Shown here: one piece after another, positions 46,781 to 55,933 of the stretch | Position numbering within the stretch: position 1 is the stretch's first letter | Layout of the letters: each line of letters starts with the position of its first letter | NCBI GenBank assembly: GCA_964527215.1 | Contig: CAZGNZ010000006.1 | Location: 57,814-121,813 of the forward strand | Direction: 5' to 3' | From: CAZGNZ01 sp964527215 | GTDB lineage: Bacteria > Fidelibacterota > Marinisomatia > SCGC-AAA003-L08 > JACNLC01 | Length of the DNA: 64,000 bases | The notes under the pieces: model-generated | The model's database searches: none | Told to the model about the DNA's origin: nothing | Seen by the model: only the letters and a program-made list of their open reading frames with translations | Translations under genes and position numbers: made by a program

Positions 46781-46797
46781 TGGCGGAGTTTTTTTTT
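46769..46797 (+). terminator. Rho-independent terminator downstream of selC
   Basis: CTCCGC-TTTCCATG-GCGGAG followed by nine T. Confidence 0.85.
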
Positions 46798-46834
46798 GAA
46801 ACGAATGCGACCCTGATGAACACCGCGTCCTTCC
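46798..46834 (+). pseudogene. Decayed 5' fragment of tRNA-Sec
   Basis: GAAACGAATGCGACCCTGAT and GAACACCGCGTCC resemble the first 35 bases of tRNA-Sec. This fragment lies after the 3' fragments, so the tRNA copies are in disordered order. Confidence 0.5.
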
Positions 46835-46930
46835 CCGCCTGCCAGCTGGTGTGACATGTATCATTGGTGTGAGATCATTATTACTTTCGCTGCTGCGCCA
46901 AATGGAAGGTTTTCAGCAGGCAACGGGGAA
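46831..46930. repeat. MITE-like hairpin element, copy 1
   Basis: About 100 bases bounded by TTCCCCGCCTG and CAACGGGGAA; the interior (GCCAGCTGG, GCGCCAAATGG) matches 61350-61450 and 63206-63317. No gene inside. Confidence 0.7.
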
Positions 46931-47198
46931 TGGTTGGTGAGCCGGTGGCTTCAGCCACCGGAGAAAACGCAGCCGAATTCAGAATTCAGAAGGGAAGAAG
47001 GTATTTTGCCAGATACAGAATCTCGGTGAATAATTCAGGTGAAAATAAAAGTACTGATATTTTCAAAAATGAGTGAGTAAAGTTAATTCCGGTTTGGACG
47101 GATGTGATCAGGTTTGAAAATACCATTTTCGTTATTGCATCATATTCTCTACTATTATTAAAATTGCCCATCACCCCTTTAAAACTGAAAGTTTTTTA
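46931..47198. other. Intergenic stretch before the NYN gene
   Basis: AT-rich, no gene seen. An AAAACT-GA-AAGTTTT hairpin lies near 47179-47192. Confidence 0.45.
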
Positions 47199-47231
47199 GG
47201 CCCCGGGTTCCCAGTGGACTCGGGCTTTTTT
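47199..47231 (+). terminator. Terminator-like hairpin just before the NYN gene
   Basis: GCCCCGGG-loop-CTCGGGC with a bulged C and a G-T pair, followed by TTTTTTT. The NYN gene ATG is only 13 bases later, so it could act as an attenuator or terminate upstream transcripts. Confidence 0.6.
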
Positions 47232-47243
47232 TATGGATCATAT

Positions 47244-47853
47244 ATGTACTCTAGAGTGACAGTCTTAATTGATGGATTCAATCTTTATCACGCCTTAAAA
47301 GATACAGGAATACCCAGTTATAAGTGGATTGATCTCAAGAACCTGGCTTGCTGTTATCTTGGTGCACATGACAGACTGGAATCAATTTTCTATTTTACCG
47401 CACTTGCTACATGGTCTGCGCAAAAAGTAAAAAAAACACCGAGCATTTATTCAAGTTCAAGAATACAGTGGTGTTCAAGTGGTGTTGGGTAAATTCAAAA
47501 AGGTATCCAGAATCTGTCGAAATTGTTATACAGAATATCAAACACACGAAGAAAAGCAAACTGATGTGAACATTGCATTCAACCTAATGCAGCAGGCATA
47601 TGAGGATAATTTTGAGAAAGCAATAATTATTTCTGGTGACAGCGACCTGATTCCATCAATAAACCAAGTTAAATCACTCTATCCAAACAAGTTGATAGGT
47701 GTTGTGGTCCCATTTGGAAGAAGTGCAGTCGATATTAAAAATGCATGTGATTTCCATCGCAAAATGAAACGTATCAATATTGAATCAAGTTTGCTGCCTG
47801 CTAAAGTACAAATTGGATGTAATACTGTTCATTGTCCCCCCGAGTGGACATAA
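47244..47853 (+). pseudogene. NYN-domain (PIN-like nuclease) gene with a frameshift in an A8 run
   Basis: The first frame (ATG 47244) begins MYSRVTVLIDGFNLYHALKD, the start of an NYN domain, and ends at 47492. The second frame, from about 47440 to 47853, continues it: VLGKFKKVSRICRNC, then KQTDVNIAFNLMQQAYED and AIIISGDSDLIPSINQ. The junction is a run of eight A (47429-47436); removing one A joins the frames without loss. Acidic NYN residues (LIDG, TDVNI, SGDSD) are all present. It may be a sequencing or assembly error, a disrupted gene, or a gene read through slippage on the A run. The region is visibly AT-rich compared with its neighbours, suggesting acquisition next to the tRNA-Sec gene. 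Confidence 0.75.
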
Positions 47854-47937
47854 ATCGATTTGTTGCTTTTAACTCGCTTTCTTCCGCCAAACCACTTCAA
47901 AGAAATGAATCTTAATACGGATTTTCCAGAACTCCAG

Positions 47938-49047
47938 TCATTCCCCCCGCTCATACCCATCCATCGCCGTTTTCGGCCGGCGGTTCTCGTCAAAAACACC
48001 CCAGTGTTTTTCCACTTCATGGGGCGGAGTATCGACACCGCCGCCTTTCCAGGGTTCATCAAATACTTCAAATATGAATGTTGGTATCCTTTTTTCATTC
48101 ACCCATTCATGATGCAGTTTCAGGTAACGGGCCTGGGCAGCCGCACTCATTTCACCCTTGATCAGAGCACCCTGCTGTCCGTCGCCCGTCTTATCTGCAT
48201 TGTAATCCGTGGCCCAGCCGATTTCACCGATGATGAATTCCCTGCCGGGATGAAATTCGGAAAGCCCGTCATAAATTTCACCGGCCCACTCGAATGACTC
48301 CTCCACCTGTTTGCCGTTCCATACCGGGTGCATGTGGGTGGTGATGAAATCCACTTCCGCCGCCACCGCCCTGCTCTCCGGCTTGTTCCAGAAATTGTAA
48401 TCGTCCGCGGTGGTCACCGGCACATTCACGTGATTTCGAACCGCCCGGATATAGCGAATCAGATTGTCGGGATTCATTCGGTGCGCCGACCAGAAAACCT
48501 GGGTCTCGTTCCCCACATTGACGGCAATCACAATATCATTATACTCATTGGCCAGTTCTATGCTCCGCAGTGTATTCCGAATGTTGGATGCCTGCACTTC
48601 CGAATGATCTTCCTCATTGGCCAGCCAGACGCCCAGCATCATTTTCACCGGCAGCTTGTGCTTTCGAATCACCTTTAAAATATTCTCCGTATCGTCATCG
48701 GCATTGTACACTCGAATCAGATGCCAGTACTTTGAGATAATCTGCAGGTCCTCCAGAATCTGCCTTCGGTCCGGTCCCTTCACACCCGGTGCCTGCCCCC
48801 GGCGGTAACAGCCATACGCGGCCGCATTCCCGATCCAGTCATCCCCAATATACGGATGAAACGGACGCAGGCTGAACGGCTGCTCCGGTAAAATCTCCTG
48901 CCCGGACCCCAACACACTCATCAGCGCTGCAGCCTCACCTGCATTCCCATACGGATATTGGATTTTTCCCGCCAGTCCCGATTGACATGATACACCCAGT
49001 AATATCATTAAAATGAAAATAACACCTGTTTTCAAACTCTTTATCAT
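47938..49047 (-). CDS. Exported lipoprotein glycoside hydrolase, GH17-like
   Basis: I start it at 49047 (MIKSLKTGVIFILMILLGVS) because an AAGGGGGAAGG ribosome binding site precedes this ATG and a lipobox with Cys21 follows; a longer frame exists upstream. The 369-residue product is a TIM-barrel-like glycosidase with the acid/base in VNVGNETQ (E181) and the nucleophile in IIGEIGWATD (E275), the GH17 pattern of beta-1,3-glucanases or glucosyltransferases. It ends in a region with EVFDEPWKGG. It is in a minus-strand run with the GH30 and GH2-like genes, so a beta-glucan target is likely but not shown. Confidence 0.82.
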   Translation of the reverse strand: MIKSLKTGVIFILMILLGVSCQSGLAGKIQYPYGNAGEAAALMSVLGSGQEILPEQPFSLRPFHPYIGDDWIGNAAAYGCYRRGQAPGVKGPDRRQILEDLQIISKYWHLIRVYNADDDTENILKVIRKHKLPVKMMLGVWLANEEDHSEVQASNIRNTLRSIELANEYNDIVIAVNVGNETQVFWSAHRMNPDNLIRYIRAVRNHVNVPVTTADDYNFWNKPESRAVAAEVDFITTHMHPVWNGKQVEESFEWAGEIYDGLSEFHPGREFIIGEIGWATDYNADKTGDGQQGALIKGEMSAAAQARYLKLHHEWVNEKRIPTFIFEVFDEPWKGGGVDTPPHEVEKHWGVFDENRRPKTAMDGYERGE

Positions 49048-49167
49048 CAGACCTTCCCCCTTGTCAGCTGCCAACCGCAGCAATTACCGGTCAACCCGGA
49101 GTACTAAAAATAGTTTAAAGACCGGTCACCAATAACCAATAACCATTGACTATTGACCATTAACCAA

Positions 49168-50838
49168 TTACAGCGGCACTCTTACTGTCTGAACCGAATT
49201 GGCGGGGATTTCCAACTCTGCATACCGATCCCCGATCTTCAGACTGGCTGCTATTGCTTTTTTGGTGGTGTTCAGCAGCTGCACACTCAGCAGGTTCTCA
49301 TCATTCACGGTGGCGCAGGCATGCAGATCATCTTCCCCCAGCTGATATAATTTTCGCTGCGTCCGAACCGCAGTGTCCCCAGGCCGAATGGTTCGGCTGA
49401 ACTGTGCAAGCACATAATAAATTGGAGTATAGTACACATACTGTGATTCCGTGTCGATCATGATGGGTGCACCGCAGAAATTCCCTACATGATTGGGTCC
49501 CCCGTCTTTATCCAGCACGATGTTCCAGTCGATCCAGCCCCGCATCCAGTGATCGAGACTGACAATTATATTCCTTGCATAGCGATGAACCGGCGTGTAC
49601 ATGGGATGATCTTCCACCACCACACCGTCCCACGGTGCGGTGTACGCCCAGTCCGTGGCATTGGCATTCCACCAGAAATCATCATTGTCAAACCAGTTTT
49701 CTTCCTGATATCCATCCGGATCACCCATGCCTTCCGGAGCCGGTTTCCCCAGATCATCGATACAGCCCTCGGTATGTATGATGGCCATGTCCGGAAACGC
49801 CCGGTTCACATCCTCAAACACCTCTTCATAAACCTTGTTGGTACTTTCATACCAGTGAACGGCCGCTCCATACAGGTAGGGAACCGTCTCGGTATCGGAA
49901 AAAATCACATCCGCCCAATGGGCCAGCCCATCCCGGTTCTGATCAAATATCAGCAGCTTCACATCATCATGACCGCCATTTTTAAGTCCGGGTCCCAAAT
50001 GGTGCTTGACAAATTCATTTTGGGATTCGGGAGAAAAGTTCATGCTTTCCCACTGCCCGTTGTTGCCGTGGGGTTCATTCACCGGCGTCAATCCCCAGAT
50101 ATCCACGCCTTCCGATTGATATGCATCCAGATACCGAAGCAGGTAATCCGCGTACGTACTCACGTATTCATCCTTGAGCCAGCCGCCTGTTCCCTGCCAA
50201 TTGTTTTCAGGTGCACCCGGCCGGTACCAGTCCTCAATATCCTTCATCCAGGAAGGTGCGGTCCATGCGGATGCCACAATTCTCAGACGGCTGTCCGGCT
50301 GGTTTTCCTTGATGCTCAGCGCTTCCTGAATCATGGGCAGAAGATCATATTCCTCATCCCTGATTCCGGGATAACCGGACTGGGTAAATCCTTCCTTGTC
50401 CGGCTGGATACTGAAACTGTTCAGTTCCGCATCACCCGGCTGATCGGCATAGGAATACCGTCCTTCCACACAAAAATCACAGGCACCGATATGAGTGCGG
50501 GTCAATGTGAAATCGGCTCCGCTTTGTCCGTAAATCTTTCCCATGACCTGCTTCCGTTTATCCGGATCCAGATGAGCCAGAACAAAGGCGGATGATTCCG
50601 TAAAGGAGGTTCCGATCCCGTCAATGGTCTGCTTTTTGATTTCCGGATGAATCTGAATCACCGTTCCGTCGGGTTCACCTTTCCGGAAGGTGATATTGTC
50701 CACCGACTCAAGTTTCGCTCCGGCCTCGGATGTCACCAGAATTTCAGATGTTTTCAGCGGCACCGCACCGCCGCTTCTGCAGGACACCATGATTATCCCG
50801 AAAAAAACGAATAAACCAACCGTAACATATCTTTTCAT
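49168..50838 (-). CDS. GH30 family glycoside hydrolase, lipoprotein
   Basis: The 556-residue product has a lipoprotein signal peptide (lipobox IMVSC, Cys20), the GH30 N-terminal motif TIDGIGTSFTESSAFVL, the acid/base in GLTPVNEPHGN (E255) and the nucleophile in MAIIHTEGC (E357), and a C-terminal beta-sandwich. GH30 members are glucosylceramidase-like beta-glucosidases or beta-1,6-glucanases. A 110-base gap separates it from the GH17-like gene; it is probably cotranscribed or coregulated with it. A putative operator lies about 200 bases upstream. Confidence 0.93.
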   Translation of the reverse strand: MKRYVTVGLFVFFGIIMVSCRSGGAVPLKTSEILVTSEAGAKLESVDNITFRKGEPDGTVIQIHPEIKKQTIDGIGTSFTESSAFVLAHLDPDKRKQVMGKIYGQSGADFTLTRTHIGACDFCVEGRYSYADQPGDAELNSFSIQPDKEGFTQSGYPGIRDEEYDLLPMIQEALSIKENQPDSRLRIVASAWTAPSWMKDIEDWYRPGAPENNWQGTGGWLKDEYVSTYADYLLRYLDAYQSEGVDIWGLTPVNEPHGNNGQWESMNFSPESQNEFVKHHLGPGLKNGGHDDVKLLIFDQNRDGLAHWADVIFSDTETVPYLYGAAVHWYESTNKVYEEVFEDVNRAFPDMAIIHTEGCIDDLGKPAPEGMGDPDGYQEENWFDNDDFWWNANATDWAYTAPWDGVVVEDHPMYTPVHRYARNIIVSLDHWMRGWIDWNIVLDKDGGPNHVGNFCGAPIMIDTESQYVYYTPIYYVLAQFSRTIRPGDTAVRTQRKLYQLGEDDLHACATVNDENLLSVQLLNTTKKAIAASLKIGDRYAELEIPANSVQTVRVPL

Positions 50839-51037
50839 TGAAACCCCTTTCCGACCGTCCGCCGGTCACTCTGCAAATACTTCGAATCCAGACTTCCGCC
50901 GCAGCATTGGAAGCAGCGGGCGATTACGATACCAAATCCGGGTGAACAGCAATCCCGGAATATTCCGCCTTTGCCGCAGTTCATTCCCACAGCCTGTTTC
51001 ATCGAAACTGTCAGCGGATCCATCTGCAGCAAGTCAA

Positions 51038-51056
51038 CCGAATTTTAACCGTTTGC
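51038..51056 (-). promoter_or_regulatory. Possible operator upstream of the GH30 gene
   Basis: On the minus strand GCAAACGGTTAAAATTCGG; similar to TCAAGCGGTTGAATTCGCC in front of the GH2-like gene. The core CAANCGGTTNAA is LacI-like in style. The similarity rests on two sites. Confidence 0.3.
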
Positions 51057-51163
51057 ACCATATCCAAATAATTCCAGAATATTTCGTTTTATTGAGCTGA
51101 TATTTGTAAAGCAGCCACGGCAGCCTGCAGTGTCGATTCTTCAAAATTACATAAAAAAGGAAC

Positions 51164-52480
51164 TTATTTTTCAAAATCTTGCGGGTAATGCTCGAAGGAC
51201 TGAATACCGGAGAAATGCTGTTGGATTTTTTCCACTGTCATGCCGGCGGAAAACGGATCAAGTTCGTGGACTTTCTGCAGCGTAAAATATGCCGCCCGGG
51301 GGTACAGCTGATACAATCCTCTGTCATCAGGCTGACCTTTGGCACAAATCCCGAACCATTCCTCATTCATATTGTTTTTGCCGTGTTCATAATCCGACAG
51401 GTATCCGCCGTTTGACCAGGACGCATGAGTATCATGGATGTCAAGGTTTTCAGTCTGACCGGTTTTCCACCATCCGTCACTGAACTGGAAGGTAAACCCG
51501 CCGATGGAATTGCCTGCTGTTCTCAACCCGCGCGCATTTTCATAAATTTCCTGCCAGTTGGCCAGCAGGCAGCGGGCCTGGGACATCTGATCCTCGGTAT
51601 TGTCGCGGGTATTATAGGCATCAGCTCCAAATTCCGTTAGCATCAGCGGCAGTCCCAGTTCATTCCGAGTCCTCTCAAATGCATCCCCAAATGAGACACC
51701 GCGATAAATATTTACGGCAAATATGTCAAAATTGCCGCATTCATCCCCGATGATATCCAGAAAAAGCAAGTCACCGTTGCAAACTGCAACCGGATGGGAT
51801 TTATCAATTGCCTTGACGGTTTTTGCACCCTCGTTGAACAGCCTGTACATGTGTCTGGCGCGTTTGACAGATTCGCGATCCTTTTCCGGGATGTCTTCCG
51901 TCTCTGAGCCCTCCCAGAACAGTCCGTAGTTGTTTTCATTTCCCAGAATATACATCAGGACGCCGGGAGTATTTTTATACTCCTCTGCCATTTCCGCTGT
52001 TTCCCTCAGCAAAAGTTCCCTGACCCGGGGATCTGAATAATCCGTATTGGCTTCCCAAACACCATCCAACATGAGACCGTACCGTCCGAAAGAATGGTTC
52101 ACAGCCGTGTATATTCCGAAATTCTCATAGATATAGTCAACCCATTTCGACGGAATGCCGGTGTACTGACGAATCGCATTGACTCCCATATCTCTCAGCA
52201 GCGCCATTTCATAATCAAGAGCTGATTTGATCACGTCCCCGGACTGATTCCAGAGACTGTATTCATAATTGGTGCCGATAGGGACGAAATCCCAGTTCAT
52301 CCCGTTGATCATGAATTCCTGTCCGTTTACCTGAAGTGCGCTGCCCAGATCGTTTGTCACGACCTCAATCCGGAAATCCTGACCTGCCAGAATCGTCGAC
52401 ATGACAGACGCAGAGATTAGGACCGCGGCTGACCGGATCCGCTCACGAATGCATAATTTTCCTTTTGGCTCCTGAAGCAC
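51164..52480 (-). CDS. Exported glycoside hydrolase, GH2-like TIM barrel
   Basis: The 438-residue product has a hydrophobic N-terminal segment (SAAVLISASVMSTILAG) ending in a likely signal-peptidase site, and then a TIM-barrel hydrolase domain. The acid/base is in YILGNENNYGL (E182) and the nucleophile in MLTEFGADAYN (E283), the arrangement of clan GH-A, closest to the GH2 catalytic domain without its beta-sandwich domains. It may be a beta-1,3-glucanosyltransferase-type or beta-glucan hydrolase. The true N-terminus could be at a later Met (residue 27). It is divergent from the LacI-type regulator, with a shared 275-base promoter region. Confidence 0.82.
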   Translation of the reverse strand: MLQEPKGKLCIRERIRSAAVLISASVMSTILAGQDFRIEVVTNDLGSALQVNGQEFMINGMNWDFVPIGTNYEYSLWNQSGDVIKSALDYEMALLRDMGVNAIRQYTGIPSKWVDYIYENFGIYTAVNHSFGRYGLMLDGVWEANTDYSDPRVRELLLRETAEMAEEYKNTPGVLMYILGNENNYGLFWEGSETEDIPEKDRESVKRARHMYRLFNEGAKTVKAIDKSHPVAVCNGDLLFLDIIGDECGNFDIFAVNIYRGVSFGDAFERTRNELGLPLMLTEFGADAYNTRDNTEDQMSQARCLLANWQEIYENARGLRTAGNSIGGFTFQFSDGWWKTGQTENLDIHDTHASWSNGGYLSDYEHGKNNMNEEWFGICAKGQPDDRGLYQLYPRAAYFTLQKVHELDPFSAGMTVEKIQQHFSGIQSFEHYPQDFEK

Positions 52481-52521
52481 TCAATCCTCCATATTTTCCG
52501 CCAACTCATTCCACCCGAACA

Positions 52522-52540
52522 GGCGAATTCAACCGCTTGA
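52522..52540 (-). promoter_or_regulatory. Possible operator in the GH2-like/LacI promoter region
   Basis: Minus strand TCAAGCGGTTGAATTCGCC; the inner TTCAA-CCGC-TTGAA (plus strand 52528-52541) is an inverted repeat. Lies 42 bases before the GH2-like start. Confidence 0.35.
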
Positions 52541-52755
52541 AACCGGGTGCAATTCATCTGCAGGTAACCCGCAATTTTACCTGAAAACCGGCACAGCAGG
52601 CAATTTATTTCCATATAGGATGAAATTATATTGCATGTATTTTCATAATTATGATAATTATTTTTAATTCCATCCCCGTTTCATTAAGTTTACCCAATCA
52701 TTTTAATTCACATTCAAAACCAACAGCAGAACATTAACAGTCGGAATATTCTCTT

Positions 52756-53760
52756 ATGAGACCAACCTTGAAAGATATCGCCAGTGAAACGGGACTCTCA
52801 CTGTCCACCGTGTCTCGTATTTTATCCCGACGGGATCGGCGAAATACAGAAAATGAAGCGCTGGTTCTTGCCTGTGCCAGAAAACTGAACTATCCGTTTA
52901 TCCACGTTGACAAGGAGCAGAAGCGCAGCCGAACCGGCAGAATCGCTCTGGTTACCCAGTTGTATGAGGGCGAATTTTATTCATCGCTCTATTACTGGTT
53001 CAACCGGGCGGCTTGTGACGCAGGCATCCAGCTCAGTATCGTTGAGGCCTCGCCGGAGAATTTGAAATCGGACTCCTTTACGCGGAATATCCGTCGGTTG
53101 TATGACGGTATCTGCCTGTTTAAGACAGATTGTACCGCGGGAGATTATCGCCGGTTTCAGTCCCTTCTGGACAATATGCCCATGGTCTCCCTGGCCCCCA
53201 TTATTGATCCGGTGCTGGATACCGTAACATTTGACTCATACCGGGGCGGGTATCTTGTGGCCCAGCATTTTGAGGAATTGGAGATGTTCGATGTGGGGAT
53301 CATTTCCGGACCGGCCCGTAATATTGAGGCCATGTACCGAAAAAACGGATTTATGGACTATGTTGAAAACAGTGACCGAATGAAATGCAAATGGCGGTTT
53401 GAGGGCGATTATTCCATTGAGGCGGGACATCGGGCATATACAGACTTGAAACGCAGAAAAATCAATAGACTTGCGATATTCGGTTCCAATGACCAAACCT
53501 GCATCGGACTGATGAGGAAAATTCTGGAAGACGGGAAACTGATTCCGAAGGATTATGCCGTCGCCGGATATGATAATCTGCCCATCTGCCGGAATTTTTT
53601 TCCAAGTCTGACATCCGTTTCAACCGATTTCAAAGAGCTCGCCGCTGCGGCACTGTCGATCCTTCGGGAAAAACAGCAGAGCCAATCCGGTCTGCAGGGA
53701 CAAATCAGTCTGATCCCTGTTTCATTGAAGGTTCGGAACAGCACTGCTGTTCAGCGGTGA
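52756..53760 (+). CDS. LacI-family transcriptional regulator
   Basis: The 334-residue protein has the LacI helix-turn-helix (TLKDIASETGLSLSTVSRIL, residues about 4-23) and a periplasmic-binding-protein-like effector domain (AIFGSNDQTCIGLMRKI, YAVAGYDNLPICRNF). It is divergent from the GH2-like gene and probably represses or activates the three glycosidase genes in response to a sugar released from their substrate (inference from position). It is followed after 60 bases by the beta-helix protein gene. Confidence 0.93.
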   Translation: MRPTLKDIASETGLSLSTVSRILSRRDRRNTENEALVLACARKLNYPFIHVDKEQKRSRTGRIALVTQLYEGEFYSSLYYWFNRAACDAGIQLSIVEASPENLKSDSFTRNIRRLYDGICLFKTDCTAGDYRRFQSLLDNMPMVSLAPIIDPVLDTVTFDSYRGGYLVAQHFEELEMFDVGIISGPARNIEAMYRKNGFMDYVENSDRMKCKWRFEGDYSIEAGHRAYTDLKRRKINRLAIFGSNDQTCIGLMRKILEDGKLIPKDYAVAGYDNLPICRNFFPSLTSVSTDFKELAAAALSILREKQQSQSGLQGQISLIPVSLKVRNSTAVQR

Positions 53761-53820
53761 CACAACTTTGCCCGCACTTTCAGTATAATTCATGATCCAG
53801 GCCGCAATAAATTTACCGCC

Positions 53821-55887
53821 ATGAATCAACCTGCATCATTCCTGATTGATTTCTGCCGCTTCCTGACAGCCGTCATGTTTATTGGTATCGGTCCGGTTTT
53901 TCCTGCCAGTTTGCAGGAAATGCTTGACACGGCCGGTCCGGGAAACGGGTATGACCGTTATGTTGTTCTGGAAACCGGCATCACCTATACCGGAGGACTG
54001 ATGACGGGCGTTCAGTACAATCCAATATCCCACGATTACGGCGGAATCTGTGAAGATATCTTCGTTGAAGGGAACGGCGCTGTTCTGGATTTGCAGGGGC
54101 AGCAGATTCTTGTTTCCTCATGTGAAAGCACATTCGATCTGGAGAACTGCGTCATACTCAACGGCAACATTCGTTTCCGCGGATCCAGTGACGACGTCCT
54201 GGTCGCATTGCCCTCCGGCAGTATCAGATATGTGACATTCTATCAGCCCCATGACTACTGTATCCGGCTTCAGAATGCCGGCCCGGACATTACTATTGAA
54301 CACAATCTTCTTGTGGATGCCGTTGATACCGGCCCGGATTTTGTCACCCTCACCGGCTATACCAACAGCTGGCTGCCCACCGGTGTCAATATTGCTCTCA
54401 GCGGACAGTTTTTCGGGTTCTACGGTCCTTTTGTCCGGGACAACTGGTCATTTCATACCGATCCGACGGTGAATGCGGATTCACTGCGGCATTTCGGGTT
54501 CGTCTGAGACTACGGCTGATTCGCCCCATATCCGTGGGCTGGTGCCGGTCTGGCACCCAATAACAACATCACACAAACCGATCCCCTGCTGTCTGATCCG
54601 AATAATGGCGACTTTCGTCTTCAGGAAAACAGCCCGGCTCTCGGATACGGCTGCCAGAGTTTTTTAGAGGGTGGCGATTTTGAACCAGTCGTTCGTCAGA
54701 CAAAACCCTGGTCGGACCCGCTGGTGCGGGATCGGGATACAATCCTGTTTTCCGGAGAGATCGATGATGTCCAAACCTGGTCAGCGGATACCGTCATTGT
54801 CACCGGGGATATTCTCATCGAGCCGGGAGGTCTGCTTCAAATTGCACCGGGTGTGTGCGTTCTGTTCGACGGTTTCCATCAGATTCGCATAAACGGCAGT
54901 ATTCAGGCCATTGGAAATCCGGCTGAAAGAATCCTGTTCAGCTCGACCTCTTCCGATATGTTCACCACTGATCAAAGCACATTCGGAGCCTGGAGCGGTT
55001 TGCGTTTCATTCGCACCGATGACAGCCAGCCGCCTTCCATTCTGGAGTATTGCATCATTGAATTCAGCAAAGGCCTGCCCTCTGATGTAAATCCGCAGGG
55101 CGCCGGCGGAGCGGTCACAGCGGTGGACTTCTCAAATCTCACTGTTCGAAACTGCATTTTTCGAAACAATCTGGCCATCCACGGCGGGGTTTTTTTCCTG
55201 GACACCATGTCATCCCCGAAAATCGTCAACTGCCTGTTTTACAACAATCATGTCCTCGGCAATGCAGCGGTTTTTCTCAGTCAGTATTCCTACCCCAGGC
55301 TGGTGAATAACACAATTATTGACAATTATATCCATAATGCGGATAATCCGTATATTGAGACCTCGGCACTTCAGAATTTCCATTCGAAGCCCCTTCTGAT
55401 CAATAATATCATTCGGAACAACAATCCTGACACCGAACACATGCACACCCAGTCATGGATGCAGAAACTGTTCTACTCATGGAATAACAATATCGAAGGG
55501 GACTCCCTGATACATAATAACATTGATACCGATCCGCAATTTCTGGAACTGGGACAGCAGTTTTATGCCCTGGGTTTAGATTCACCGGGGATAGATGCCG
55601 GAACTCTTGAAATGTCTGCCGGTCTGCTCCCGAATTCAGATCTTTCCGGGAACGTCCGGGTCGTCAATCTCGGCATCGATCAGGGAGCTTATGAGTTTCA
55701 GGCATTCTCCCAGCTTGGTGATGTAAACTGTGATGATGATGTGGATGTGCTGGATATAATCGCGGTGGTCAATAACATTATTTACGGATGGGAACCATCC
55801 TGTTTTGCCCTCATGGATTTGAATGACGACAGTATTATCAATATTCTGGATATTGTCGCCATGATTCAATTCATCCTATATTCATAA
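53821..55887 (+). CDS. Exported beta-helix dockerin protein with two in-frame UGA codons (possible selenoprotein)
   Basis: One continuous frame of 688 sense codons plus stop, interrupted only by TGA at 54505-54507 and TGA at 54517-54519. Before the first TGA the product has an exported N-terminus and beta-helix-like text (LQNAGPDITIEHNLLVDAVD). Between and after them the frame reads FV-UGA-DYG-UGA-FAPYPWAGAG and continues sensibly through NNNITQTDPLLSDPNNGDFR and further helical rungs to a dockerin (GDVNCDDDVDVLDIIAVV, DLNDDSIINILDIVAMI). A SECIS-like hairpin follows the second TGA. If UGA is read as Sec the gene is whole; if not, it makes a 228-residue N-terminal fragment only. Trp (TGG to TGA) or sequence error are alternatives. 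It lies downstream of the LacI regulator. Confidence 0.7.
54517..54557 (+). promoter_or_regulatory. Candidate bacterial SECIS element
   Basis: 27 bases after the second TGA, GGTGCC-GGTCT-GGCACC forms a six-pair hairpin with a GGUCU apical loop. The E. coli fdhF SECIS has an AGGUCU loop at a similar distance (about 18 bases). For the first TGA the distance is 39 bases, near the upper limit used in bacterial SECIS searches. Confidence 0.55.
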
Positions 55888-55933
55888 TTCGATATATAAC
55901 TGAGTTCGGCGAATACGCTGATTGATGAAGCGA

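Noticed and set aside
49489..50595. Long antisense frame opposite GH30 (368 residues)
   Set aside because: Mirror of a strongly coding gene with motifs on the other strand; also true of the frames opposite 14441-15229 and 19720-20574.
52640..52675. AT palindrome ATAATTAT-G-ATAATTAT near the LacI promoter
   Set aside because: Low-complexity AT; likely promoter AT bias rather than an operator, though not excluded.
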